DNA from: DATASD01 sp035478835
Lineage (GTDB): Bacteria > Patescibacteriota > Saccharimonadia > Saccharimonadales > UBA4665
Assembly: GCA_035478835.1 (NCBI GenBank)
Contig: DATIJH010000002.1
Location: 124,001 to 188,000, forward strand
DNA: 64,000 bases
Direction of reading: 5' to 3'
The position numbers were made by a program, and so were the translations under genes. This document shows, piece after piece, positions 17,680 through 26,754 of the stretch. Every line of letters begins with the position of its first letter. Positions within the stretch are counted from its first letter, which is position 1. The notes below the pieces were generated by a model, which searched no databases, was not told the DNA's origin, and was given only the letters and a program-made list of their open reading frames with translations.

Positions 17680-18948
17680 TTAGCTAAGCCTGCCGTAACC
17701 AGGCCTAAAGTGGCGTCTGTCGATCTTGCGATTGCCTTGAAGAGCAGGATTGCCCGCTTGGTTGCGCTCGTTAATTATAGAAGCGATTTCTTCGGCCGTG
17801 GCATTAGGAAAGCGCAGTATTAGGTCGCCAATCGTCATTGGTGTCGGGATGTTGTCGCGCGAAATACCTTCAGCAACGGCGTCGACGATGTCGATGAGCA
17901 TGACTTCCTCGGCATCAAGCTGCACTTTTGTTTTAGGCGATTCGTTCTCTAGGCGGCATCGCCGCAGCACGAGCAGCAGCGCCTGCCCGGCATTGCGGTA
18001 ATCGTCCACACTGCGCCCGGTAGTCAGATCCGGCGGGGCATCCGGCTCTTTTGACAGCGCCTTGGCGACTATATTCGAAAGCTCAATAAATTTGCCAATA
18101 GGAAAGCGGCCCGGCCGGTTTTTATCAATAAAACTGTCGATAAGGCCTTGCAAGCGCACCATGTCGCGGTCGCTGTTACCGGCTGCAATTTGCAGCGCTC
18201 CAATCATGCAATTCTGCAGCGCACGTACTTGCTGACCGGTATCTGCTTGCAGCATCCTGTTAACACTACAGTCGCCGCTGATGAGCCGCGCGTGCAGCAA
18301 AGCCAGCGTCTGGGGATGCTGGTTTGAGATAGGGCTCATCAGCATGTGCGTGTAAAATTCATCGCCGATAACGCCGACTTGGGTGAAGGTCTCTATGAGC
18401 CGGAAGTGCATTGCCTGGCGTTCGATAATCTGTTTGAGCTGCGTTTCACGCCTTTGATGCCTTTGCTTGGGGTCTATCGTATATCCGGCGTGCCAGTTCG
18501 GGCTTTCGAGTTCTGCGCGTTTTTGGGCCGCATTGCTGTCGCGACGAGTGGAAGCCAGCAGCGTGGCATACACCCGGCCCATGTAAAAACGCATGTAGGG
18601 ATCGGGCTCCCCTTGTTGTTGCTCGCGGTCGAGCGCTGCCTTGAAGTGCGCGGCAATCATTTCGGCGCAGCTGTGCCCGGCGCTTTCGAGCGACGCCCCG
18701 GTGTTAAATAAAGTGGCAACGACATACGGCAGGTGTGAAGGGTCAAGGTCGTTGGGGTTATCAAAGCGAAACGCAAAAAGCTGGCCGAGCTGCCGTTCGA
18801 GCTCGGCTGCAGTTTGCAAGTCTCTAATTCCCGCCGATAACTGCGCAAAGCCTTCGAGTGTGCCGGGGTATCGCGGCTCGCTAATGGACGTCTCGGGCGC
18901 GAATGGCACGAAAAATTGTTCCGGGTTTTGATTATTTTGAAATTCCAC
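17680..18948 (-). CDS. Unknown cytoplasmic protein, tandem paralogue B
   Basis: This 422-residue soluble, mostly helical protein has no recognised domain. It is clearly related along its length to the upstream gene product: CAEMIAAHFKAALDREQ versus CAPMIAARFRAAADREQ, DLTTGRSVDDYRN versus DVTTGRSAEDLRN, and the C-terminal block TPMTIGDLILRFPNA then RPGYGRLS. The start is set at GTG 18948 because the paralogue also begins with VEF and an AAGAAG site precedes it, 7 nt after the upstream stop. The two genes form an operon and look like a lineage-specific duplication. No function is proposed. Confidence 0.65.
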   Translation of the reverse strand: MEFQNNQNPEQFFVPFAPETSISEPRYPGTLEGFAQLSAGIRDLQTAAELERQLGQLFAFRFDNPNDLDPSHLPYVVATLFNTGASLESAGHSCAEMIAAHFKAALDREQQQGEPDPYMRFYMGRVYATLLASTRRDSNAAQKRAELESPNWHAGYTIDPKQRHQRRETQLKQIIERQAMHFRLIETFTQVGVIGDEFYTHMLMSPISNQHPQTLALLHARLISGDCSVNRMLQADTGQQVRALQNCMIGALQIAAGNSDRDMVRLQGLIDSFIDKNRPGRFPIGKFIELSNIVAKALSKEPDAPPDLTTGRSVDDYRNAGQALLLVLRRCRLENESPKTKVQLDAEEVMLIDIVDAVAEGISRDNIPTPMTIGDLILRFPNATAEEIASIINERNQAGNPALQGNRKIDRRHFRPGYGRLS

Positions 18949-18955
18949 GGTCTTC

Positions 18956-20197
18956 TTAGCTAATTTCTCCGTAGCCGAGCCTAAACCTTTGGCTGCGGTG
19001 CGGGCCACGCATATAGCGGACGGTGCCAGTGCGCCGATGTTCGGCAATCATGCGGCTAATTTCGTGCGGTTCCGCATTCGGGTACCGCATGATGAGATCG
19101 CCGACGGTCATTGGCGTCACATCTGTCCGGCCTTTCGATCCAAAGCGGTGCGCAATGGTATCTATGATGCCGACCAAAAGCTCATTCTCGGTATCAAGCG
19201 CTGCTTTGACCTCCCAAGTCTCGTCACGGTACCGGCCCGCGCGTAAAATAACGGCCACGGCTTGGCCGATATTGCGTAAATCCTCGGCGCTTCGTCCGGT
19301 CGTTACGTCTGGGGTGGCAAGGCCGGCTTCTTTCATCTTGTCCACAATGATATTCGAAACTTTTATAGTTTTGCCGAAAGCAATGGCGTCTGGCCGGCTC
19401 TTATCTGAAAGCTCAGCGACAACGCTGTTGAGCAGGACCACGTTGCGCCGATCGTCCTGCGCTGCCATCTGCAATGCGCCGCCGATGCTATTTTGCAGCG
19501 CCCGGATGTATGTCGTGGCGCCATTGGCCTGCAAAATGTCGAGTACGGCCCCAGAAGGATCGGCAAGCTGCTCGTGCAGCATGACAAGTGCTTCGGGGTA
19601 ACGCTCATTAATTGGCGCTTGCAGCATCGCAGCGTAGAACTCGGGTTTGATAAGACCCTGGCGGGTGAGGTGATCTATAATTCGCAGGTTTGCTTCGTGC
19701 CGGCGCAGGCGCTGATTTTTCTCGTATGTCTCAATGCGGCGCTGCTCGTATGGTGAGTGATTTAATTCAAAGGGCGCATTTGTGTGACGCCGGTGCGTGA
19801 CCGGGCCGAGGACCTCATGGGCGCCTTCGAGGTGTTTTTGAAAGTATGGATCGGCTTCGCCGGCGGCTTGCTCGCGGTCGGCGGCCGCACGGAATCGGGC
19901 TGCGATCATCGGCGCACATGACTGCCCGCCGCCTTCTATGCGCGCGGCCGCAATAAACACAGGGCTAACACTCCTTACGTTGATGGGTGCGAGAGAATCG
20001 GGCTGTTCGGATCTGAAATTTAACAGGTGATCAAAACTTTGGCGCAGCTCATCGGAAGTTTGCGACTCTTTAATTGTGGTTTTGAGCGCCGTGTATCCTG
20101 CAGAAGTGCCCGGAAAGGGCGTACTACCCGCCGCTTCGAGCGGGGGCAACACAAGATTTTGGTCCAGTTCTTTCGGGGGTCGAAATTCCACGTGCAT
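18956..20197 (-). CDS. Unknown cytoplasmic protein, tandem paralogue A
   Basis: The 413-residue protein is the first gene of the paralogous pair. It starts MHVEFRPPKEL and carries the conserved helical blocks CAPMIAARFRAAADREQ, PINERYPEALVMLHEQL, ALQNSIGGALQMAA, DVTTGRSAEDLRN and the terminal TPMTVGDLIMRYPNA with RFRLGYGEIS. No signal or membrane segment is visible. A TATTAT box (20206-20211, minus strand) ends 8 nt before the ATG, so its mRNA is probably leaderless. It diverges from sbcB. The family is not recognised. Confidence 0.65.
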   Translation of the reverse strand: MHVEFRPPKELDQNLVLPPLEAAGSTPFPGTSAGYTALKTTIKESQTSDELRQSFDHLLNFRSEQPDSLAPINVRSVSPVFIAAARIEGGGQSCAPMIAARFRAAADREQAAGEADPYFQKHLEGAHEVLGPVTHRRHTNAPFELNHSPYEQRRIETYEKNQRLRRHEANLRIIDHLTRQGLIKPEFYAAMLQAPINERYPEALVMLHEQLADPSGAVLDILQANGATTYIRALQNSIGGALQMAAQDDRRNVVLLNSVVAELSDKSRPDAIAFGKTIKVSNIIVDKMKEAGLATPDVTTGRSAEDLRNIGQAVAVILRAGRYRDETWEVKAALDTENELLVGIIDTIAHRFGSKGRTDVTPMTVGDLIMRYPNAEPHEISRMIAEHRRTGTVRYMRGPHRSQRFRLGYGEIS

Positions 20198-20280
20198 ACT
20201 ATAGCATAATAACTTCTCTTTACAACTGCGGGAGCGTTTTGTCTCTGGCTGCGAACGTGGCGCGCGCCGCCAAAAAGATG

Positions 20281-20286
20281 TACACT
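20281..20286 (+). promoter_or_regulatory. -10 box, leaderless start of sbcB
   Basis: TACACT ends 7 nt before the ATG at 20294. The short gap to the divergent gene at 20197 holds both promoters. Confidence 0.5.
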
Positions 20287-20293
20287 GGAGCGG

Positions 20294-21757
20294 ATGGCAG
20301 CACCGACGACTTTCTTCTTTTATGATCTCGAGACCAGCGGTTTTAGTCCGCGCGAAGCTCGAATTATGCAATTTGCCGGCCAGCGCACCGATCTGCAACT
20401 CAAACCCATCGGCGAGCCGGTAAACGAGCTCATTACCATGACGCCAGACATTCTGCCAGACGTCGACGCCATTCTACTCACTGGCATTACGCCCCAGCAA
20501 ACCATTGCCGAGGGTCGCACCGAAGCCGACTTCTTGCGCCTTTTTGAAGAACATATTGCCACGCCCGGCACTATTTTTGTGGGCTATAACACCGTGCGAT
20601 TCGATGACGAATTCGTGCGCTTCCTGCATTACCGCAACTTTTATGACGCCTACGAATGGCAATGGCAGGACGGCCGCTCGCGCTGGGATTTGCTGGATCT
20701 GGTGCGCATGACGCGTGCGCTCAGACCCGAAGGCATTGCATGGCCGTTTGACGTTCACGGCAAGCCCAGCAACCGGCTCGAACTCCTGACAGCGCTCAAT
20801 AAAATCGGCCATGAGCATGCTCACGACGCGCTTAGTGACGTCGAAGCATCCATCGCTGTCGCGCGCATGATCCGGGATCATCAGCCCAAATTATTCGAAT
20901 TTTTGCTGAGCTACCGCGACAAACGCAAAGTCGCCGAGCTGGTCATGACCAAAGAGCCGTTTGTGTACACGAGCGGCAAGTATCCCTCGCAGTTCGAAAA
21001 AACCAGCGTTGCCGTGGCGGTGAGCGAGCATCCTAAAAAGCAAGGCGCATTAGTATACGACTTGCGCCATGATCCGGCGCAGTTCAAAGATATGTCGCCA
21101 ACCGAGCTGGCCGACGCCTGGAAGTGGAGCCGCGACGAAACCAAGCTGCGCCTGCCGGTCAAAGCATTGCAGTTCAACCATTGTCCAGCGATTGCACCGC
21201 TCGGCGTACTCGACGAAAAAAGCCGCGGGCGCTTACAACTTGACCTCGATGCCATCAAGCGGCATCACAAAACATTGCAAAGCATGAAAGATTTTCCGGG
21301 CAAGCTGCGCAAGGCGCTCGAGCTGCTTGACACCCAGCGCCAGCTCGAATTCGCATCGAGCGAGCAGGCCGTTGACGGCCAATTATATGATGATTTTTTT
21401 GGCAACCGCGACAAACAATCCATGCGGGTCGTGCGCGCGGCCGAGCCAGCAGAAGTTGGCGAAAGCCTTAATCTGCACTTTGACGATGCACGGCTCGAAG
21501 CACTGCTGCCGCTTTATAAAGCTCGCAATTTTCCAAAAGCGCTCACCGGTGAGGAACGCGCCAAGTGGGAGGCGTTTTGCCGTCAGCGGCTCTTGGGTGG
21601 CGGCAAACAAAGCCGGCTCGCCAAATATTTTGCGCGTTTGCAAGAGGTTGCCGAGCGCGACAACCTTACCGGTCACCAGAAATACCTGCTCGAAGAGCTC
21701 AAATTGTACGGCGAAAGCATTATGCCTATCGACGAAGGCGGAGAGGAGCAACTATGA
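20294..21757 (+). CDS. sbcB: Exodeoxyribonuclease I
   Basis: ExoI degrades single-stranded DNA 3' to 5' in repair and recombination. The 487-residue protein starts with the DEDD exonuclease domain: FFFYDLETSG (first acidic pair), VGYNTVRFDDEFVR (second) and HDALSDVEASIAVA (third), followed by the ExoI-specific SH3-like and helical C-terminal regions (VYDLRHDP, HYSRLAKYF-like end). Length is close to E. coli ExoI. It overlaps the next gene by ATGA. Confidence 0.9.
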   Translation: MAAPTTFFFYDLETSGFSPREARIMQFAGQRTDLQLKPIGEPVNELITMTPDILPDVDAILLTGITPQQTIAEGRTEADFLRLFEEHIATPGTIFVGYNTVRFDDEFVRFLHYRNFYDAYEWQWQDGRSRWDLLDLVRMTRALRPEGIAWPFDVHGKPSNRLELLTALNKIGHEHAHDALSDVEASIAVARMIRDHQPKLFEFLLSYRDKRKVAELVMTKEPFVYTSGKYPSQFEKTSVAVAVSEHPKKQGALVYDLRHDPAQFKDMSPTELADAWKWSRDETKLRLPVKALQFNHCPAIAPLGVLDEKSRGRLQLDLDAIKRHHKTLQSMKDFPGKLRKALELLDTQRQLEFASSEQAVDGQLYDDFFGNRDKQSMRVVRAAEPAEVGESLNLHFDDARLEALLPLYKARNFPKALTGEERAKWEAFCRQRLLGGGKQSRLAKYFARLQEVAERDNLTGHQKYLLEELKLYGESIMPIDEGGEEQL

Positions 21758-22287
21758 AAATAACGCTGGTGAGCGTGCAATCGCTCGACGGTAAAATGAC
21801 GCGCGGCGATGATCCGCACGTGCATCACTGGAGCTCGGACGAAGATTTCAAACAGTTTACGGCAATGCGTGACGCTCACAATTTAATCGTGATGGGCCGC
21901 CGCACCTACGAAGCCATACGCAGCACAATGCACCCGCGCCCCGGCACGCTCCGTGTGGTGCTCACCTCTAGCCCTGCGCAGTTCGCCGGCGAATCCGTAC
22001 CCGGATCGCTGGAGTTTACAGGCGAATCCGCGGACGCGCTGGTGGCCAGGCTCGAGAATGCCGGTTATTCCGAAATGCTGCTTGCTGGCGGCGGGCTGGC
22101 TAATGCGGCATTTTTGCAGGCCGGGCTCGTAACTGACTTGTATGTAACCATCGAGCCGTATCTGTTTGGCCAGGGCGCAGAAATGGTCGGTGCGCAGGCT
22201 ATGGACGTGCGCCTAAAACTCGAGAGCGCCACGCAGCTGAACGAGCGCGGCAGCCTGCTTTTACATTACACTACCGAGGCCATGTAG
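21754..22287 (+). CDS. RibD C-terminal/dihydrofolate reductase-like protein
   Basis: The 177-residue protein has the DHFR-like NADPH fold of the RibD C-terminal family: SVQSLDGKMT at the start, LIVMGRRTYEA, RVVLTSSP, LLAGGGLANAAFL and LYVTIEPYLFG. Such stand-alone proteins are often annotated as dihydrofolate reductase, but the sequence is nearer the pyrimidine-reductase/RibD branch. No riboflavin or folate genes are near, so the substrate is unknown. It is translationally coupled to sbcB, with GGAG 6 nt before the ATG. Confidence 0.75.
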   Translation: MKITLVSVQSLDGKMTRGDDPHVHHWSSDEDFKQFTAMRDAHNLIVMGRRTYEAIRSTMHPRPGTLRVVLTSSPAQFAGESVPGSLEFTGESADALVARLENAGYSEMLLAGGGLANAAFLQAGLVTDLYVTIEPYLFGQGAEMVGAQAMDVRLKLESATQLNERGSLLLHYTTEAM

Positions 22288-22313
22288 CTCCGGGTACCAA
22301 ATACATAAAACGT

Positions 22314-22700
22314 ATGGATACTACCCGGGACCTCTCGCTCGAAGAAATCGAACACGACAAGTGGGGGGAGCCGCCATCGGACGCCACAAGGCTGATCGCG
22401 ACCGTGTATAACTTGCGCCGCAAGCCGATTGGCTCGCTCACTCCTGAGGATATGCGGCTTCTCATTTCGCAGGGAGTCGGCCTCGAAGCGCTCATGCCGC
22501 AAGTACTCGCCCAGTTGGAGCAAGACGCGCTCCTTGAAGGCGATTTCTACCCTGGCGATGTGCTGGCCGCTGTTTTAAGGTGCCCGCCCGCTTATTGGGC
22601 CGCGCACCCGCCATTGCGTGCCAAGGCTGCTTCGATCGCAGCGCGCGTCGCTCGCGCAGACACGGAGCTGGCCGCCGCCATCCACGCATTTTCAAATTAA
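22314..22700 (+). CDS. CdiI-like contact-dependent inhibition immunity protein
   Basis: The 128-residue protein reads like the CdiI_3-type immunity family: an N-terminal SLEEIE...WGEPP box, LRRKPIGSLTPEDMRLLISQ, then LE.D.L.EGDFYPGDVLAAVLR and a helical tail. Family members neutralise toxin tips of contact-dependent inhibition systems or sit as orphan genes. No toxin or CdiA/CdiB gene is visible nearby, so this is an orphan. It starts 26 nt after the preceding stop. The family call is recognition by pattern; the target toxin is unknown. Confidence 0.65.
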   Translation: MDTTRDLSLEEIEHDKWGEPPSDATRLIATVYNLRRKPIGSLTPEDMRLLISQGVGLEALMPQVLAQLEQDALLEGDFYPGDVLAAVLRCPPAYWAAHPPLRAKAASIAARVARADTELAAAIHAFSN

Positions 22701-22735
22701 TCGCCCGGGTTATTATCAACTTAGCGGCGCATATT

Positions 22736-22874
22736 TGTTGACAACGCAGGTTACATGCGAGTACTCTGTGCACCAAAGAGGACAAATGCCATGCTACTCA
22801 ATAAACGCGTTACAACTTGGTCAAGCTTTCCAGCCCAAACTCGCTAACAAATATAAATTAAAGCGAGGAATATC
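22736..22874 (+). promoter_or_regulatory. Promoter and foldable leader of the VUT transporter
   Basis: TTGACA near 22740 and TACTCT 18 nt downstream form a promoter. The leader of about 105 nt contains a stem ctcgct (22840-22845)/agcgag (22862-22867) whose 3' arm overlaps the ribosome site gaggaa. An upstream ttgg/ccaa hairpin (817-820/835-838 of this kilobase) has ttcc in its loop that could pair with the same ggaa. Two mutually exclusive pairings hide or free the site. Queuosine-precursor transporters are often under preQ1 riboswitches, but the match to a known class is not established. Confidence 0.4.
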
Positions 22875-23549
22875 ATGAAAATTCAAAAGTTTGATCTATT
22901 AGTAGCCCTGTACATCTTTGGCGTCATGGTTGCCGAGCTGATGGGTGCTAAAACATTTCCGATTGTACACGTCGGGCATTTTGTCGTAAACGCCAGTGTG
23001 GCGATCTTTGTGATGCCGCTTTTATTTACGGCGGTGGACGTAATTATTGAGGTGCATGGCAAAAGTCGCGCCCGCAGCGTCGTGTATTCCGGCCTGATGA
23101 TGGTTGTATTGCTCACGCTATATAGCGCGCTTGTGGTGCATTTGCCGGCCTCGGCCCACTTTAAGTCGAGCGAGCCCGCATATGAAGCGGTGTTCGGCGC
23201 CTCGATCCGGATCTCGCTTGCCAGTCTTGCTGCATTTGCGTGCTCGGAGCTGCTTGATGTCTTTGTGTTTAGTAAGCTCCGGCAGCGTATGCACAAAAAA
23301 GCGCTGTGGTTTCGTAATAATGTAGCGAACTTTATTTCGCAATTTGCTGATTCTGCAGTGTTTTTAGTGTTGGCGTTTTACTCCTTTGGCCGGCCGTTCG
23401 GTGATAACGCCAGCTTTATTGTTGGTTTACTGATTCCATACTGGCTGGTGCGCTGCGCTTTGTCTATTTTTGAGACGCCGCTCGTTTACTTAGGTGTGCG
23501 CTGGCTGCGCGGCAGCAGTGACCCGGCCGCCAAGCCTGCCGAGGCGTAA
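22875..23549 (+). CDS. VUT/YhhQ-family queuosine-precursor transporter
   Basis: The 224-residue integral membrane protein has about six helices. AELMGAKTFPI in the first, DVIIEVHGKSRARSVVYSG in the second loop and FWFRNNVANFISQFADS-like WFRNNVANFISQFADSAVF near the end are hallmarks of the VUT (vitamin uptake transporter, YhhQ) family, which imports 7-cyano- or 7-aminomethyl-7-deazaguanine. Import fits an organism lacking queuosine-precursor synthesis. GAGGAA lies 4 nt before the ATG. Confidence 0.82.
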   Translation: MKIQKFDLLVALYIFGVMVAELMGAKTFPIVHVGHFVVNASVAIFVMPLLFTAVDVIIEVHGKSRARSVVYSGLMMVVLLTLYSALVVHLPASAHFKSSEPAYEAVFGASIRISLASLAAFACSELLDVFVFSKLRQRMHKKALWFRNNVANFISQFADSAVFLVLAFYSFGRPFGDNASFIVGLLIPYWLVRCALSIFETPLVYLGVRWLRGSSDPAAKPAEA

Positions 23550-23554
23550 GACTT

Positions 23555-23752
23555 TTACGCGATTTTTGGTGTACTGCGGCGCACGGTGACGGCAAACATA
23601 GTTGCAATTAGCCAGTTGCGCAGCAGATGGGCGCGGTGGCCTAGCCAAAGGCCACCGAGCACCGCCACCGTCGCAACACCGATAATCCAGAGCGCAAATG
23701 TAATTTGAATCGGGGTGCCAGGAATAATCCCCAGGACCAAAAAACTCCACAT
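23555..23752 (-). CDS. Small two-helix membrane protein
   Basis: The 65-residue protein has two hydrophobic segments (about 2-16 and 20-38) and a basic C-terminus. An AAGGTGG ribosome site 5 nt before the ATG and a TATAGT box upstream support expression. It converges on the VUT gene with a 5-bp gap. The family is unknown. Confidence 0.5.
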   Translation of the reverse strand: MWSFLVLGIIPGTPIQITFALWIIGVATVAVLGGLWLGHRAHLLRNWLIATMFAVTVRRSTPKIA

Positions 23753-23928
23753 AATGCCACCTTTTTGAGCGTTACGTTACTATAATGTATTGATTTCATT
23801 TAACCCCAAAATTGCACAGAAAGCAAATATATTTTAAAGCGTAAGCATGATGCGGGGCAAATCATTAAAAATTAGTCTAAAATCGGCGGTTCACCAGCGG
23901 CGGGGTAGCATTTATTTGATTTTTTGAC

Positions 23929-23934
23929 TATACT
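23929..23934 (+). promoter_or_regulatory. -10 box, leaderless start of uvrA
   Basis: TATACT ends 10 nt before the ATG at 23945. An in-frame ATG at 23924 overlaps this box and is therefore unlikely to be the start. Confidence 0.5.
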
Positions 23935-23944
23935 ATATGGGCTT

Positions 23945-26752
23945 ATGAGTTTCATAGTTGTGAAGGGTGCCAGGGAGCACAACCTTAAGAATGTTGACGT
24001 CGAATTGCCGCACAACAAGCTGGTAGTTATTACTGGTTTGTCGGGGTCTGGCAAGTCGAGTCTGGCTTTCGATACGATTTACGCCGAAGGCCAGCGTCGC
24101 TATGTAGAAAGTTTGAGCAGCTATGCGCGCCAATTCTTGGGCTTAATGGAAAAGCCGGATGTCGACCAAATTGACGGCCTTTCGCCAGCGATCTCGATCG
24201 ACCAAAAATCAACCAGCCGCAACCCGCGTAGCACCGTGGCGACCGTAACCGAAATTTATGACTATTTACGCTTGCTGTTTGCGCGTACCGGTATTCCGCA
24301 CTGTCCGATTTGCGGCAAACCGGTCGCTCGCCAGACCACGGCAAACATTATTGATAAAATTGCCGCATTGCCGAAAGATGCGCGCCTAATGATCCTCGCG
24401 CCGGTAGTCATCGACAAAAAAGGTGCGTTTGAGCACATTCCCGAACAGTACAGCCGCGCCGGTTTTGCCCGCGTTCGCGTCGACGGCGTGGTATATGCGC
24501 TCGACGAGTTCCCGCAGCTGGACAAAAATTTCAAGCACACTATCGAAATTGTCGCTGACCGCATAGTTAATAACGTAGAAAGTGCCAGCCGCCTGGCGCA
24601 ATCGGTTGAGCAAGCGCTCGACGTAGCCGAAGGCAAAATCACCGCAGTCAACGCCGATACGAACGACGAGTTTAACTACAGTTTGATGTACGCCTGCATT
24701 GACCACCCGGACGTGACAATTCCGGAGCTTGAGCCGCGTACCTTTAGTTTTAACTCGCCGCATGGGGCTTGCCCGGTGTGTACGGGGCTTGGATCGCGGC
24801 TCGAAATCGACCCTGAACTTGTGATCCCGAATGGCCGGCTTACGATTGCCGAAGGCGCTATTCGTCCGTTTAACCGGGTGGCCGCGGACGCCTGGTACAT
24901 GAAAAAAATGCAAGCCGTAGCCGATGCCTACCACTTTAGTCTGCATGTTCCGACCAGCGAGCTCAGCAAGGAAAACCTCGATCGCATTATGTACGGCACG
25001 GGTGGGCAAAAATACCGCGTCAGCCTGGGCAATGGCCGCACGTTCGAAACCACGTACGAGGGCGTCGTGCCAAACTTAGAACGCCGCCACAAAGAGACCG
25101 ACAGTGATTTTATTCGGCACGACATCGAGCGCTTTATGCAGGAAAAGCCGTGTTACGCCTGTAAGGGCATGCGCCTCAAGCCGGAAGTTTTGGCGGTAAC
25201 AGTGGCCGACAAATCTATTATGAACATCTGTAATATGTCGATCGACGACGCACTGGACTTTTTTGACGCCCTGCAACTCGATGAAAAAGGCATGAAGATC
25301 GCCTACCAGATTTTGAAGGAAATCAGGGCACGGCTGCAGTTTTTGCGCGACGTGGGCCTTAATTATCTGACGCTGCTCCGTAGCGCAACGACTTTGAGCG
25401 GCGGCGAGGCGCAGCGCATTCGCTTGGCAACGCAAATTGGTTCCGGGCTCATGGGCGTGCTGTATGTACTTGACGAGCCCTCGATCGGGCTGCACCAGCG
25501 CGATAACGAGCGCCTGATCGGCACGCTTAAGCATTTGCGTGACCTCGGTAACACCGTGCTTGTGGTGGAACACGACGAAGACACGATTCGCACTGCCGAC
25601 TACTTGCTCGATATCGGCCCTGGTGCCGGCGTGCACGGAGGCGAAGTCGTGGCACGCGGTACGCCGGATCAAGTCGCCAAAGATCCAAAGAGCGTCACCG
25701 GTCAATATTTATCCGGCAAGAAGACCATTCCGGTACCTAAAAAGCGGCGCAAGGGCAACGGCAAGTCACTCAAAATTGTTGGCGCGCGCGAAAACAATTT
25801 ACAGGACGTAACGGTCGAAATTCCACTTGGCGAGCTCGTGGTTGTGAGCGGCGTGTCCGGCTCTGGCAAGTCGAGTCTCATCAATGATATCTTGGCCAAA
25901 GAATTACTAGCGCGCCTGCACCGCGCCAACACCGTGCCTGGCCGCCACGACGACATCGAAGGCATCAAGCAGCTCGACAAGGCGATTATTATCGACCAAT
26001 CGCCAATCGGCCGTACGCCGCGCTCCAACCCGGCAACATACACCGGTTTATTCACGCCGATCCGCGAACTGTTTGCGCAGACGCCAGAGGCCAAACTCCG
26101 TGGCTACTCGGCCGGCCGATTCAGCTTTAACGTCAAGGGCGGGCGCTGCGAAAACTGCGCCGGTGACGGCATTATTAAGATCGAAATGCACTTTTTGCCG
26201 GATGTATACGTGCCGTGCGAAGTTTGCCACGGCAAGCGCTACAACCGTGAAGCGCTCGAGATTTTCTATAAAGGCAAGACCATCAGCGACATACTCGAAA
26301 TGACCTGCGAACAAGCGTTGGAGTTTTTCGAAAATCAGCCGGCCATCGCAAGAAAGCTGCAAACAATCGTGGACGTTGGCCTGGGTTACATTTCGCTTGG
26401 CCAGCCGGCCACACAGCTGAGCGGTGGCGAGGCGCAGCGCGTTAAATTAGCCACAGAGCTCAGCCGCCGCCCGACCGGCCGCACATTGTATATTTTGGAC
26501 GAACCCACCACCGGCTTGCACATTGCCGATGTCGCCAAGTTGCTCCAGGTACTGCACGCGCTGGTTGATGCCGGCAACAGTATTGTGGTTATCGAGCACA
26601 ACCTCGACGTCATAAAGTCTGCCGATCATATCATCGACATGGGGCCGGAAGGGGGCGCTGGCGGTGGGCAAGTGGTTGCCGAAGGTACGCCAGAACAAAT
26701 TGCCAAGGCCAAAGAATCGTTTACCGGTCAATTTTTGCGGAAAATGCTCTAA
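23945..26752 (+). CDS. uvrA: Excinuclease ABC subunit A
   Basis: UvrA is the damage-sensing ABC ATPase of nucleotide excision repair. The 935-residue protein has two Walker A motifs (GLSGSGKSS near 31 and GVSGSGKSS in the second half), two LSGGEAQR signatures, Walker B LDEPSIGLH and LDEPTTGLH, and three zinc-binding regions (CPICGKPV with its partner pair, CYACKGMR, CENCAGDG with CEVCHGKR). Length is normal. The start MSFIVVKGAREHNLKNV is the usual UvrA N-terminus. uvrC lies at 34961; uvrB is not in the window. Confidence 0.97.
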   Translation: MSFIVVKGAREHNLKNVDVELPHNKLVVITGLSGSGKSSLAFDTIYAEGQRRYVESLSSYARQFLGLMEKPDVDQIDGLSPAISIDQKSTSRNPRSTVATVTEIYDYLRLLFARTGIPHCPICGKPVARQTTANIIDKIAALPKDARLMILAPVVIDKKGAFEHIPEQYSRAGFARVRVDGVVYALDEFPQLDKNFKHTIEIVADRIVNNVESASRLAQSVEQALDVAEGKITAVNADTNDEFNYSLMYACIDHPDVTIPELEPRTFSFNSPHGACPVCTGLGSRLEIDPELVIPNGRLTIAEGAIRPFNRVAADAWYMKKMQAVADAYHFSLHVPTSELSKENLDRIMYGTGGQKYRVSLGNGRTFETTYEGVVPNLERRHKETDSDFIRHDIERFMQEKPCYACKGMRLKPEVLAVTVADKSIMNICNMSIDDALDFFDALQLDEKGMKIAYQILKEIRARLQFLRDVGLNYLTLLRSATTLSGGEAQRIRLATQIGSGLMGVLYVLDEPSIGLHQRDNERLIGTLKHLRDLGNTVLVVEHDEDTIRTADYLLDIGPGAGVHGGEVVARGTPDQVAKDPKSVTGQYLSGKKTIPVPKKRRKGNGKSLKIVGARENNLQDVTVEIPLGELVVVSGVSGSGKSSLINDILAKELLARLHRANTVPGRHDDIEGIKQLDKAIIIDQSPIGRTPRSNPATYTGLFTPIRELFAQTPEAKLRGYSAGRFSFNVKGGRCENCAGDGIIKIEMHFLPDVYVPCEVCHGKRYNREALEIFYKGKTISDILEMTCEQALEFFENQPAIARKLQTIVDVGLGYISLGQPATQLSGGEAQRVKLATELSRRPTGRTLYILDEPTTGLHIADVAKLLQVLHALVDAGNSIVVIEHNLDVIKSADHIIDMGPEGGAGGGQVVAEGTPEQIAKAKESFTGQFLRKML

Positions 26753-26754
26753 AA

